From Alphaproteobacteria bacterium (GTDB taxonomy: Bacteria > Pseudomonadota > Alphaproteobacteria > Micropepsales > Micropepsaceae), in assembly GCA_024236055.1 (NCBI GenBank), contig JACKLF010000004.1, positions 124,001 to 188,000 of the forward strand: a stretch of 64,000 bases of DNA. Reading direction: 5' to 3'. Position numbers and translations under genes: made by a program. How positions within the stretch are numbered: position 1 is the first letter of the stretch; every line of letters starts with the position of its first letter. The notes beneath the pieces were generated by a model that was not told the DNA's origin, did no database searches, and was given only the letters and a program-made list of their open reading frames with translations. Positions 35,374 to 44,191 of the stretch are shown here, piece after piece.

Positions 35374-37815
35374 ATGGCAAATTCCAGAATGGTCGGAGGC
35401 GTCTATCATCCCCGCGCCAAGGGCGGCGCCATGCAGGATGCGCTGGCCGATGCGCGCCGCGCGCTGGCCCGGCTGGCGCGCACCGCGATGCTGGGCGGGG
35501 CGGGCCTGCTGCTGATCCTTCTGGCGCTGGCAGCCCTGGTCGCGCTGGCCACCTATTCCTCGCAGGACCCCAGCCTGAACAACGCCACGCTGCGCCCCGC
35601 CGAAAACCTGATGGGCCCCTATGGCGCGGTCGCCGCCGACCTGCTGTTGCAGATTTTCGGCCTGGCGTCGCTGGCTTTCCTGGCGCCGCTGTTCGTGTGG
35701 GGCACCCGCGCGCTTTTGGGCAGCCATCTGAAATACGCCATGTGGCGGCTGGTGGCCTGGCCGCTGGGCACCTTCATGGTTGCCGCCGGTCTTGGCCTGT
35801 TGCCGCCGCCCGCCAGCCTGCCCGCGGGCGCCGGCGGCATGATCGGCATTGCCGTCACCGGACTTTCCAACCACGCCGCGACGGCCTGGCATGCCGCCTG
35901 GGCCGCCTGGGCGATGCCGCTGGGCCTGTTCCTGGTCGGCCTGCCGCTGGCCTTCCTGGCGACGGGTCTGCGCTTTGCGCCCATCGCGCGCGGGCTGGGC
36001 AATGTTCCGGCCGCCGGGCTGTGGCTGTATGGCCTGCTGCGCCGTCCCCTGAGCGCGCAGGAGGATGACGAGGACTATGACGACGAAGAGTATGAGTATG
36101 AAGACGACGATGAGGATTACGAGGAAGAGGAAGACGAGGAGGACGATGACGACGCCCCCGGTTCCTTCCGCCCCGAACCTATCGCCGCCACCCGCCTGAA
36201 GGAACGCCAGGCCGAACGCGCCAAGAGCCGCATCAAGCGCGGCACCGTGAAGGCCACGCCCAAGCGCGCGGGCCGCCAGGCGGCGCTGAACCTGGCCAGC
36301 GGCGAATATCAGTTGCCCGCGCTGGGGCTTCTGACCGACCCACCGCCGTCCAAGGAAAACCACACCCTCAGCGACGACGCGCTGGAGGAAAATGCCCGCA
36401 TGCTGGAAGCGGTGCTGGCCGATTTCGGCATCAAGGGCCGCATCCATGCCGTGCGCCCCGGCCCGGTGGTGACGCTGTATGAATTCGAACCCGCAGCGGG
36501 CGTCAAATCCAGCCGCGTGATCAGCCTGGCCGATGACGTCGCCCGCTCGATGAGCGCGGTCGCCGCGCGCATCGCCACCATCGCGGGGCGCAACGTGATC
36601 GGCATCGAACTGCCCAACCAGTATCGCGAGACGGTCTATCTGCGCGACATGTTCGCCTCTGCCGACTATGAAAAGGCGCGCGCGCCTTTGTCGCTGGCGT
36701 TGGGCAAGACCATCGGCGGCGAGCCGGTGATGGCCGACCTGGCCAAGATGCCCCACCTTCTGGTGGCCGGCACCACCGGTTCGGGCAAGTCGGTGGGCCT
36801 GAACACCATGATCCTGTCGCTGCTCTACCGGCTGACACCCGAACAGTGCCGCCTGATCATGATCGATCCCAAGATGCTGGAACTGTCGGTCTATGACGGC
36901 ATTCCGCACCTTCTGTCGCCGGTGGTGACCGATCCCAAGAAAGCGGTCGTGGCGCTGAAATGGGCGGTGCGCGAGATGGAAGACCGCTACCGCAAGATGT
37001 CCAAGATGGGCGTGCGCGGGGTGGAAGCCTTCAACGACCGCGTCGCCAAGGCCAAGACCAAGGGCGAGACGCTCAAGCGCACGGTGCAGACCGGCTTCGA
37101 CCGCGAAACCGGCAAGCCCATCTATGAAGACGAAACCCTCGAATTCGAGGCCATGCCCTATATCGTGGTTGTGGTCGACGAAATGGCCGACCTGATGATG
37201 GTGTCGGGCAAGGAAATCGAAGGCGCGATCCAGCGCCTGGCCCAGATGGCGCGCGCCGCCGGCATCCACCTGATCGCCGCGACCCAGCGCCCGTCGGTGG
37301 ACGTGATCACCGGCACCATCAAGGCCAACTTCCCCACCCGCATCTCCTTTCAGGTCACCAGCAAGATCGACAGCCGCACCATCCTGGGCGAACAGGGCGC
37401 CGAACAGCTTCTGGGCCAGGGCGACATGCTCTACATGGCCGCGGGCGGGCGCATCCGCCGCGTGCACGGGCCCTTCGTCTCGGACCATGAGGTCGAGGAT
37501 GTGGTCAACTTCCTCAAGTCGCAGGGCGTGCCCGAATATCTGGACGCGGTGACCGAGGAGCCGGAAGACGGCGGCGACGATCCCTACGGCATCATGGGCG
37601 GCAACAGCCAGCCCGGCGACGACCTGTACGACAAGGCGCTGGCCGTGGTGGCGCGCGACCGTAAGGCCTCCACCAGCTATATCCAGCGCCGGCTTCAGAT
37701 CGGCTACAACCGCGCCGCCACCCTGATCGAGCGGATGGAAGAGGAAGGCGTGGTCAGCGGCCCCAACCATAAGGGCGTGCGCGAAGTCCTGCTGCCTGAA
37801 CATCGCGAACGGTAG
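35374..37815 (+). CDS. ftsK: DNA translocase FtsK
   Basis: Pumps DNA and coordinates chromosome dimer resolution at the septum. 813 residues. Four membrane helices in the first 200 residues. Then a strongly acidic linker of about 35 residues (Asp/Glu/Tyr only, around residues 228-263). The motor has Walker A GTTGSGKS at residues 466-473, VVVDEMADLMMVSGKEIEGA and ATQRPSVDVITGTIKANFPT. The C-terminal gamma domain (STSYIQRRLQIGYNRAATLI) reads KOPS. The start at 35374 is preferred because the frame upstream (from 35248) overlaps dapC downstream sequence and looks non-coding. Confidence 0.93.
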   Translation: MANSRMVGGVYHPRAKGGAMQDALADARRALARLARTAMLGGAGLLLILLALAALVALATYSSQDPSLNNATLRPAENLMGPYGAVAADLLLQIFGLASLAFLAPLFVWGTRALLGSHLKYAMWRLVAWPLGTFMVAAGLGLLPPPASLPAGAGGMIGIAVTGLSNHAATAWHAAWAAWAMPLGLFLVGLPLAFLATGLRFAPIARGLGNVPAAGLWLYGLLRRPLSAQEDDEDYDDEEYEYEDDDEDYEEEEDEEDDDDAPGSFRPEPIAATRLKERQAERAKSRIKRGTVKATPKRAGRQAALNLASGEYQLPALGLLTDPPPSKENHTLSDDALEENARMLEAVLADFGIKGRIHAVRPGPVVTLYEFEPAAGVKSSRVISLADDVARSMSAVAARIATIAGRNVIGIELPNQYRETVYLRDMFASADYEKARAPLSLALGKTIGGEPVMADLAKMPHLLVAGTTGSGKSVGLNTMILSLLYRLTPEQCRLIMIDPKMLELSVYDGIPHLLSPVVTDPKKAVVALKWAVREMEDRYRKMSKMGVRGVEAFNDRVAKAKTKGETLKRTVQTGFDRETGKPIYEDETLEFEAMPYIVVVVDEMADLMMVSGKEIEGAIQRLAQMARAAGIHLIAATQRPSVDVITGTIKANFPTRISFQVTSKIDSRTILGEQGAEQLLGQGDMLYMAAGGRIRRVHGPFVSDHEVEDVVNFLKSQGVPEYLDAVTEEPEDGGDDPYGIMGGNSQPGDDLYDKALAVVARDRKASTSYIQRRLQIGYNRAATLIERMEEEGVVSGPNHKGVREVLLPEHRER

Positions 37816-37835
37816 AAGCCCGTTTCGCGCAAAGA

Positions 37836-37870
37836 AAAGCCCGGCTTTCACAAGCCGGGCTTTCGCTTTT
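37836..37870. terminator. Bidirectional terminator after ftsK
   Basis: The 12-base stem AAAGCCCGGCTT / AAGCCGGGCTTT with loop TCAC is flanked by T-runs on one strand and A-runs on the other. It lies between convergent genes. Confidence 0.9.
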
Positions 37871-37883
37871 CAAGAGCCTGCCT

Positions 37884-38567
37884 TCAGTCCGCCGCGAAGC
37901 AGTAAAGCTGGCCCGCGCCGCCCGTGGCGACAAGATCGGGCTGGCTGCAGGAACGCGACATGTGCGCCGAATTCCAGGATGTGTAGTTGCGGTTGGCGTT
38001 GGGACCGCGGCCGTCGAAATGGCCCAGCATCGCGGAACCGTCGCTGTTGCTCGTCCAGTTCTTGCAGGTGGTGTCGCCACCGGTGGCCAGGTAGCGCCCG
38101 GCACTGTCGGAGCCGGTGAGAATGTCGTGCATGTTGGGCTTGTCGCCCATGCCGTTGTTGGTGGTGCCCTTTTCGGTCAGCAGAAGATCCTTGGTCAGGG
38201 TCCTGGAATGCAGGTCGTCCACATTGCTGGCCACCAGTTCGCCCTTGGCGTTGTACCAGGGGCCGGCGCCGATGCGATCGCGCGCATCCACCGGCGCCTG
38301 GGCGGGCTGACCATTGGCCGCCGCCACGGCAGTGGCGCTGAGATAGGCGCGCCACTGGGTCTTTGCCGAACCCGCCGCCTTTGCCAGCGAGGTGCAATAG
38401 GCATCGGCGCCCGCCAGGCCGCCGTAGTTGGCGCCGTCGCCCTTGGGGGCGCTGGTGATGAAGAAGCTCATCGTGTTGGCCGCTTGGGCATGCACCGCGA
38501 CCGCGGCGCCGCAAATTCCGGCCACGGCCCCGGCCATCAGCAGGGACCGCAAAACCATCCGTGTCAT
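37884..38567 (-). CDS. Secreted lectin/endostatin-like domain protein
   Basis: 227 residues. Signal peptide MTRMVLRSLLMAGAVAGICG with cleavage near HAQA/AN; GGGGAGG lies six bases before the ATG at 38567. The mature protein begins TMSFFITSAPKGDGANYGGL, with ADAYCTSLAKAAG, WRAYLSATA, ARDRIGAGPWYNAKG and a Cys-bearing end TSWNSAHMSRSCSQ...LYCFAAD. This pattern is seen in bacterial proteins with a C-type-lectin or endostatin-like fold, often annotated as lectin. Ligand unknown. Cysteines probably pair as in that fold. It stands alone. Confidence 0.75.
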   Translation of the reverse strand: MTRMVLRSLLMAGAVAGICGAAVAVHAQAANTMSFFITSAPKGDGANYGGLAGADAYCTSLAKAAGSAKTQWRAYLSATAVAAANGQPAQAPVDARDRIGAGPWYNAKGELVASNVDDLHSRTLTKDLLLTEKGTTNNGMGDKPNMHDILTGSDSAGRYLATGGDTTCKNWTSNSDGSAMLGHFDGRGPNANRNYTSWNSAHMSRSCSQPDLVATGGAGQLYCFAAD

Positions 38568-38687
38568 GAAAACCTCCCCGAGAATTATGAACGGGATGTA
38601 ATGTGGTGGCCGATAAAGGCAATTTGCGGGCACCCTGCCGGAATGCCGGAATTCGCGCTAAACCGGGCCAGAACAGAGGAGGCCGTC

Positions 38688-39287
38688 ATGGCGTCGTACA
38701 TCGACAGATCGCTGGGCAGCGGCGAAACCGTGATCGTGCGGGCCCATTTTCACTGGCTCTACAGCCTGGGCGCGTGGTCGTGGCTGGCGGTTCCCCTGAT
38801 CGGGCTGGCGGCGTCGGTGATCTATGCGCGCCAGGATGCGGCCAACCAGTCACTTGGCGAGTCGCTGGCCATCGCCTGCCTGGTTCTGCTGCTGGTGGGC
38901 CTTTGGATGTTCCTGAAACTGATGATCCGCAAATGGACCACCGAGCTGGGCGTCACCAGCCACCGCTTTGTCGAAAAGCACGGACTGATCGCCATGGACA
39001 CCAACGAGATCGCGCTGCCCAACATCGAGGGCGTGAAAGTGCGCCAGAGCCTGGCCGGGCGCATCTTCAACTACGGAACCGTCCGCATCGAGGGAACCGG
39101 CGTGGATTCCGTCACCACGCCGCAGATTGCCGACCCCGTCGGCTTCGTGCGCGCCATCCAGACCGCCAAGGAACATATCGCCGGCCTGACCGCCACGCCG
39201 CGCCCCGAGGCTTATGCGCCCGCCGCGCCGGTCACGCCAGAGGCGTTGCCGCCGCTGGAGGTCCTGCCGCCAGAGCGGATGGACTGA
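38688..39287 (+). CDS. PH-domain (bPH2) membrane protein
   Basis: 199 residues. Two adjacent membrane helices (about residues 24-44 and 53-74: WSWLAVPLIGLAASVIYARQ, AIACLVLLLVGLWMFLKLMI) are followed by a bacterial PH domain (TELGVTSHRFVEKHGLIAMD, GVKVRQSLAGRIFNYGTVRI). A Pro/Ala-rich tail ends it. AGAGGAGG lies six bases before the ATG, fixing the start inside a longer open frame. Similar to YdbS/YdbT-type proteins of unknown function. It converges on the kinase gene. Confidence 0.87.
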   Translation: MASYIDRSLGSGETVIVRAHFHWLYSLGAWSWLAVPLIGLAASVIYARQDAANQSLGESLAIACLVLLLVGLWMFLKLMIRKWTTELGVTSHRFVEKHGLIAMDTNEIALPNIEGVKVRQSLAGRIFNYGTVRIEGTGVDSVTTPQIADPVGFVRAIQTAKEHIAGLTATPRPEAYAPAAPVTPEALPPLEVLPPERMD

Positions 39288-39295
39288 AGAAAAGC

Positions 39296-41155
39296 CTAGA
39301 CCGCTTCCAGCAGTTCGGCGCGCGCCGCGCGCGGGAAGGTGACGGTGATGGCGGTGCCGCGGCCGCGCGCACTGTCGACGGCAATCTTCGCGTCGTGCAG
39401 GTCGGCCAGCGCCCGGGTCAGCGGCAGGCCCAGGCCGGTGCCCTCGTAGCGCCGCTCCAGCCGGTTATCGACCTGGGCAAAGGGCTGGAAGGCGACGTCG
39501 ACATCCTCCGGGTCCATGCCGATGCCGGTATCGGCAACCGTGACCGCAATGGCGTCGGGCCCGGCGCTGGCGGTGATGGAAACGGTGCCGCCGGGCTCGG
39601 TGAACTTGATGGCGTTGGACAGAAGGTTCAGGAATATCTGGCGCAGCTTGGCGGCATCGGCGTTCAGGCCCAGATCGCCCTGCATCGCACCCACCTCCAG
39701 CGTCAGTTGCGCCTCGGTGCACTGCTCGCGCACCATCGCCACGCAGTCATCCACGACATCGCGCATGTCGATGTCGTCCAGCGCCAGGCTCATCTTGCCC
39801 GCCTCGCTCTTGGACAGGTCCAGCACGTCGTTGATCACCGCCAGCAGATGGCGGCCGCTGCGCAGAATGTCCTGGGAATAGTCGAGATAGCGTTCATTGC
39901 CCAGATTGCCGAAGAACTGGCCGGAGATGATCTCGGAAAAGCCGATGATGGCGTTCAGCGGCGTCCGCAGCTCATGGCTCATATTGGCCAGGAAGCGCGT
40001 CTTGGAGGCGTTGGCGGCATCGGCCTCGCGCTTGGCCTGGCGCAGATGCTCCTCGCGCTCCTTGATGGGGGTGAAGTCGGACAGGAAGATGATCGAGCCG
40101 CCCTCGCTGGTCGCGCTGACCGCCATGCGCAGCCAGCGCCCGTCGGCCAGTTCCAGTTCGGCATGACCGGACGAATCCATGTCGTGACTGGGCGCCTGGG
40201 TCGCGGCCAGCTGGTCCTGGATCAGCCCCAGGGCGGCATCGAAGGTCACGCCGGGCACCAGCCGGTCGCGGATGGCGGGGAAGAAATTGCGCAAGGTGGA
40301 ATTGGCCATCACCACGCGCCCATCCGCGGCCACCAGCATCACGCCTTCGCGGCTGGTTTCCAGCGCGTCCACCAGGCGGTTCTCGGCCGAGCGGCGCAGC
40401 GCCTTTTCGCGCCCCATCATCTGGCGGATATTGTCCTGCATCACCGTCATGGACTTGAGCAGCATGCCGGTCTCGTCGGCGCCGCCGGCAGGGATCGGGG
40501 TCTGCATCTCGCCCGCCGCGATGCGGTCGGCGACCCGCGCGGCCGCCGACAGCGGGCGCACGATGCGGTTGCGCAGATAGAAGGTGATCGCGCCCGCCAT
40601 CAGCAGCGCCAGGATGGTCACAGCGATGCTGGCATACTTGTAGCGTTCGATATTGGTGACGGCGACGCGCCGGCCGATGAAGCTGTGGTCGGTGTTCAGT
40701 TCGATCAGCATGTCGAACTTTCCGTCGATCTGCCGGTCCAGCCGCTCCAGCACCGCGACCTGGTTCTTGGCGCGGGCGGCGCGCCAGTGCGCGAACAGGG
40801 GGCGGATATCGGCGATGATCTTCTGTTCGTCAGCGGCCAGGCTGCGCTCGGCCGCCACATCCAGGTCGGCAGCGAACGTGTCGGCCAGTTCGTCGATCTC
40901 CTCGGCGATGGCGGCCCGCGCGGCCGGGCCGGCATGTTCGAAGCGCTGCTCGGCAAGCTGCATTTCGGTGAAATCGGTATGGGCGGCACGGGCGAAGGAA
41001 ATCGCCATCAGCGGGCCGTCGAAGGTGGTCACGGCGATCTTGCCCGCCATGGACAGCACGCCATAGCCGGCCAGCCCCGTGGCCCCGATGATCAGGCTCA
41101 TGGCGACGAAGGCCGCGAAGATCTTCGCGCCGATGGATGTGCCTGTCAGTCTCAT
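39296..41155 (-). CDS. Sensor histidine kinase with periplasmic sensor, HAMP and PAS
   Basis: 619 residues. TM1 residues 8-30, periplasmic four-helix-type sensor about 31-174, TM2 175-194, HAMP 195-250, PAS about 260-370, HisKA with the phospho-acceptor His394 in NMSHELRTPLNAIIGFSE, and HATPase_c with N box NLLSNAIKF, DTGIGMDPEDVD and GTGLGLPLTRA. No receiver domain and no response regulator gene next to it. It lies 96 bases downstream of the DUF3034-globin-cupredoxin genes on the same strand. I infer that it responds to the redox or gas signal handled by them. Phosphorylation partner unknown. Confidence 0.9.
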   Translation of the reverse strand: MRLTGTSIGAKIFAAFVAMSLIIGATGLAGYGVLSMAGKIAVTTFDGPLMAISFARAAHTDFTEMQLAEQRFEHAGPAARAAIAEEIDELADTFAADLDVAAERSLAADEQKIIADIRPLFAHWRAARAKNQVAVLERLDRQIDGKFDMLIELNTDHSFIGRRVAVTNIERYKYASIAVTILALLMAGAITFYLRNRIVRPLSAAARVADRIAAGEMQTPIPAGGADETGMLLKSMTVMQDNIRQMMGREKALRRSAENRLVDALETSREGVMLVAADGRVVMANSTLRNFFPAIRDRLVPGVTFDAALGLIQDQLAATQAPSHDMDSSGHAELELADGRWLRMAVSATSEGGSIIFLSDFTPIKEREEHLRQAKREADAANASKTRFLANMSHELRTPLNAIIGFSEIISGQFFGNLGNERYLDYSQDILRSGRHLLAVINDVLDLSKSEAGKMSLALDDIDMRDVVDDCVAMVREQCTEAQLTLEVGAMQGDLGLNADAAKLRQIFLNLLSNAIKFTEPGGTVSITASAGPDAIAVTVADTGIGMDPEDVDVAFQPFAQVDNRLERRYEGTGLGLPLTRALADLHDAKIAVDSARGRGTAITVTFPRAARAELLEAV

Positions 41156-41251
41156 TCCCCGATCCGTGCGGGGGGCAGACCCCGCAGCATGACCAAGACA
41201 TTGAACCGCAAGGGGTTTAATTGGCCTTAAGGACGCGGGAGCCCGCGACCG

Positions 41252-41566
41252 TTAGCGCACATTCACCGTCAGGCGCATCTTGGGATGAATGTGGCAGCGC
41301 ACCTGGAAGGTGCCGCTTTCGGTAAAGGTTTCGGTAATCAGTTCGCCCGGGGCTTTCTCGTCGGAATCGAAGGAAAAGCTGTCGGAATCGACATAGATCT
41401 GGTGGATGAACTCGTCCTCGTTGGTGAAGGTCAGGCTTTCGCCGCGGTTGATCGTGACCTCGCCCGGATGAAAGCGGCGGCCTTTCTGGACGATGGTATG
41501 GGCCGGATCGGCGGCGAAGGCGGCCATCGGCGCCAGCATCAGGATCGCAAGCGGGAGCTTTTTCAT
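41252..41566 (-). CDS. Periplasmic cupredoxin
   Basis: 104 residues with a signal peptide (MKKLPLAILMLAPMAAFAAD). Type 1 copper ligands fit amicyanin spacing: His55 in EFIHQIYVDS, then Cys91, His94 and Met97 in CHIHPKM. Preceding strands HTIVQKGRRFHPGEVTINRG and TFTNEDEF are typical. The ATG overlaps the globin stop (ATGA), so the two are made together. Similar small blue copper proteins are often labelled methylamine utilization protein, but no amine dehydrogenase is present here. Likely an electron carrier to or from the globin or the kinase sensor. Confidence 0.88.
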   Translation of the reverse strand: MKKLPLAILMLAPMAAFAADPAHTIVQKGRRFHPGEVTINRGESLTFTNEDEFIHQIYVDSDSFSFDSDEKAPGELITETFTESGTFQVRCHIHPKMRLTVNVR

Positions 41567-41991
41567 TTCGTCACCACCTGTCGCTGGTAGGGCGCCAACC
41601 GGGCCAGAAGCCGGTTCTGCACCGAAAAGGGAATGCCCTGGTCGTCCATCGCCTTCTGCATGTCCTCGACCAGCGCGTTGAAGTCGACATTGGTCAGGTG
41701 CATGCCCTGGTGAACCACCTTCATGTCGTGGTTGGTGTATTTGCAGGGACCGCCGGCGGTCTGGCAGAAGAAGATCACCAGCTGCTCTTTCAGGCGGTCG
41801 ATATTGGTCTCGTCGAACTGGTGCATGATGCGTGGATTTTCCAGGTGATAGGCCATCTCCACGTCGACGAACTTCTTGATCCCGTCCAGCCCGCCCAGGT
41901 CGCGGTAAAGCGAATCGTCCGCCAGGGCCGGCGTGGCGAAGAACAGGCATGCGGCGGCGAAAATGGCTTTCCGCGCGGTTTTCTTGATCAT
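41563..41991 (-). CDS. Exported group 1 truncated haemoglobin
   Basis: 142 residues. Unlike most truncated globins it carries a signal peptide (MIKKTARKAIFAAACLFFAT, cleavage near ALA/DD), so it should act in the periplasm. Globin features: LYRDLGGLDGIKKFVDVEMA, FFCQTAGGPCKYTNHDMK, the likely proximal haem ligand His94 in KVVHQGMHLTNVDFNALVED, and Tyr85. It lies 10 bases downstream of the DUF3034 gene and overlaps the cupredoxin gene. It could bind or detoxify oxygen or nitric oxide; the signal peptide and partners suggest sensing or redox chemistry outside the cytoplasm. Confidence 0.9.
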   Translation of the reverse strand: MIKKTARKAIFAAACLFFATPALADDSLYRDLGGLDGIKKFVDVEMAYHLENPRIMHQFDETNIDRLKEQLVIFFCQTAGGPCKYTNHDMKVVHQGMHLTNVDFNALVEDMQKAMDDQGIPFSVQNRLLARLAPYQRQVVTK

Positions 41992-42001
41992 CCTGAAGTC
42001 C

Positions 42002-42883
42002 TCACAGGCCGGTCTGCACGGACAGATAGGCGCCGTGCTGGTTGTTGCGGATCACGATATTGCCCATGTCGGCATAGGCCAGGGTGACGGACAGGTTCTT
42101 GTTCACGAACCAGGCCGCGAACAGATCCCAGGCGTCGCCCTCATGGGCAATTTTCAGATTGCTGGGCTTGGTGCGCAGTTCGGCGCCGACGGCGAAGTTG
42201 CGGCTGATCAGATAGGCGGCCGAGCCTTCGAACTGGGTCGAGTAATCGCCATGCTTGTCGCCGCCAAAGCCCAGGATGCCCAACTGGTTGGCCCGGGTCT
42301 CGCGCACGGTGGCGTTGACCAGAAGGCTCTGCGCCAGGAACAGCTTGCTGGCGGCCAGGTAGAAATCGGTGCCGACCGAACCCTTGCCGCCGACCGCGGC
42401 GATGATCGCGCCCCGATCGTTTTCCTTGTGCTGCAGGCCGATGGACAACTGGGGCAGCCAGCTGTCCTGGTCATAGACCGCATTGCCGATCAGCTTCAGC
42501 TTTGCGCCATAGATGTTCTGGTGAAAGACAAAACCCTTGCCCAGGCCCAGCGCCGCGCCCACGCCCTGGGTGTCGAAACTCTGCCAGGCATAGGACAGCT
42601 CGACCCGGTCAAACAGGCCGACCGCGGCACCCATCGAATCCAGCCGGTAATCGGGCAGCGCCACGCCGGTATAGTGGATGTTGGCGCCCACCCCGTTGCG
42701 GGTGCCATAGCCGGTGATCAGCGCCCAGCTTGCCAGGCCGCCGCCGCCGGCGCCTTCCACCTGGCTGACGCCGCTGGTGGCCAAGAGCTTGCCGGAATCG
42801 AAAATCTCAGGAAGTTCCCCGGCCACAGCCGGGCTTGATACGGCGCCCGCCACAAATGCGAGCCCCAGAAAGACCAGACGCAT
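42002..42883 (-). CDS. DUF3034 family outer-membrane-like protein
   Basis: 293 residues with signal peptide MRLVFLGLAFVAGAVSSPAV (cleavage near AVA/GE). The mature protein alternates polar and apolar residues with glycine and aromatic girdles (SWALITGYGTRNGVGANIHY, LSVTLAYADMGNIVIRNNQH), ending SVQTGL, consistent with a beta-barrel. It matches the DUF3034 pattern, beginning SGKLLATSGVSQVEGAGGGG. It is first in the operon with an exported globin, a cupredoxin and a sensor kinase. A pore or surface receptor for the same substrate is my inference. Confidence 0.85.
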   Translation of the reverse strand: MRLVFLGLAFVAGAVSSPAVAGELPEIFDSGKLLATSGVSQVEGAGGGGLASWALITGYGTRNGVGANIHYTGVALPDYRLDSMGAAVGLFDRVELSYAWQSFDTQGVGAALGLGKGFVFHQNIYGAKLKLIGNAVYDQDSWLPQLSIGLQHKENDRGAIIAAVGGKGSVGTDFYLAASKLFLAQSLLVNATVRETRANQLGILGFGGDKHGDYSTQFEGSAAYLISRNFAVGAELRTKPSNLKIAHEGDAWDLFAAWFVNKNLSVTLAYADMGNIVIRNNQHGAYLSVQTGL

Positions 42884-43100
42884 GCTTACGTTCCCCGAAA
42901 CGCAGAGGCAGTGCTAGCGCGGGCATGGTTAAGACGGCCTGAACCCTCCCCTGATCAGGCCAGGTTCCCGGCGGGGTCCCGGCACAGGCCCGATGGCCCT
43001 GAAAGCAGCACGGAAAGCCTGGATTTTGGGGCCCCGGAGCAGGGGTGGACAGGAACCGCGCAAAGGCCTATACCCCCGCTCCCTTCACCGGGGCGCATGA

Positions 43101-43177
<77 letters not shown>

Positions 43178-43182
43178 TTGAA

Positions 43183-43212
43183 AAGGCCCAGCCTGACGGC
43201 TGGGCTTTTTTG
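43183..43212 (+). terminator. Terminator of the tRNA gene
   Basis: Stem GCCCAGCC / GGCTGGGC with loop TGAC is followed by TTTTTT, a few bases after the tRNA 3-prime end. Confidence 0.93.
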
Positions 43213-43402
43213 TTGCCCATGTATGACGCCGCGGTGGAAAAGCCCTGCAATCCATGTATTTGGCGGTTTTTGCACGTTTCTTGTGCAGCACTAACTTTGC
43301 GACGCTTTCCCGATTGCTGCGGGGTCGGGGCGCCGGTATAACCCCGGCCCTCAAGGCGGGTTTTTCGTGAGTCTGCCACCCGCCCCGTCGAAGGGAGTGC
43401 GC

Positions 43403-43819
<417 letters not shown>

Positions 43820-43834
43820 GCCGCGCCTTGATCG

Positions 43835-43861
43835 CTTATTCCATTGCGCGCTCACGCGCGC
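43835..43861. repeat. T-rich motif plus 6-4-6 hairpin unit (dksA copy)
   Basis: CTTATTCCATT followed by GCGCGC-TCAC-GCGCGC. The same plan with different paired stem bases occurs at 60310-60335. It lies in the 50 bases between dksA and its duplicated 3-prime end. Confidence 0.7.
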
Positions 43862-43869
43862 GGGGCTCA

Positions 43870-43917
43870 GCGCAGGAGCGCCATGAGCGGCGCGAGAAGG
43901 TCTACCGGGACGACTAG
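43870..43917 (+). pseudogene. Duplicated 3-prime end of dksA (16 codons)
   Basis: 48 bases encode AQERHERREKVYRDD and a stop, the same peptide as the dksA C-terminus (43772-43819). 42 of 48 bases match; all six differences are at third codon positions, and the stop is TAG instead of TAA. It has no start or upstream coding part. It looks like the displaced end of a diverged dksA allele. Confidence 0.85.
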
Positions 43918-43938
43918 CCGAAGCCTGCTCTACCCCTG

Positions 43939-43973
43939 CTCCCCCTTTTGCGCGAAGCGCATGAAAGGGGGAG
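43939..43973. repeat. REP-like structured repeat, copy C (partial)
   Basis: Arms CTCCCCCTTT and AAAGGGGGAG enclose 15 bases, as in module 2 of copy A but with a different loop. The following AGCGATGGG (about 43981) matches the complement of part of module 1. Confidence 0.7.
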
Positions 43974-44039
43974 ATGTCACAGCGATGGGTCCGCCTTGGC
44001 ACGGAAGGGGAAGTGGGACCGAGAAGCTTCAAAAGAATA

Positions 44040-44069
44040 AAAGGCCGGTGGCAATGCCACCGGCCTTTT
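44040..44069 (+). terminator. Intrinsic terminator downstream of dksA
   Basis: The 12-base stem AAGGCCGGTGGC / GCCACCGGCCTT with loop AAT is followed by TTTTT. It lies 220 bases past dksA. Confidence 0.88.
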
Positions 44070-44163
44070 TGTTCCCCACCCCTGGCTACACAACGCTCGG
44101 GGGTTCAATGATTGCGTTCAAAATAGATTCTGCGAGAGAAGGCCCCGCCTTACCTTGCTGTTG

Positions 44164-44191
44164 GGTAAAATCGGGCAGGCCCGATTTTACC
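44164..44191 (-). terminator. Perfect inverted repeat overlapping the flgH stop
   Basis: GGTAAAATCGGG and CCCGATTTTACC, 12 bases, pair around a 4-base loop. On the minus strand a GC stem runs into TTTT, so it can end the flgFGAH transcript; the stop codon of flgH lies inside it. Confidence 0.75.

Noticed and set aside
35368..37851. 827-codon open frame antisense to ftsK
   Set aside because: Shadow of the ftsK codon pattern with no recognisable domain.
38603..41230. 875-codon open frame antisense to the sensor kinase
   Set aside because: Runs through the PH-domain gene in a wrong frame and then opposite the kinase; composition is that of a shadow frame.
43220..43341. Short Cys-rich plus-strand frame after the tRNA terminator
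   Set aside because: No ribosome site, odd composition and overlap with the likely dksA promoter.
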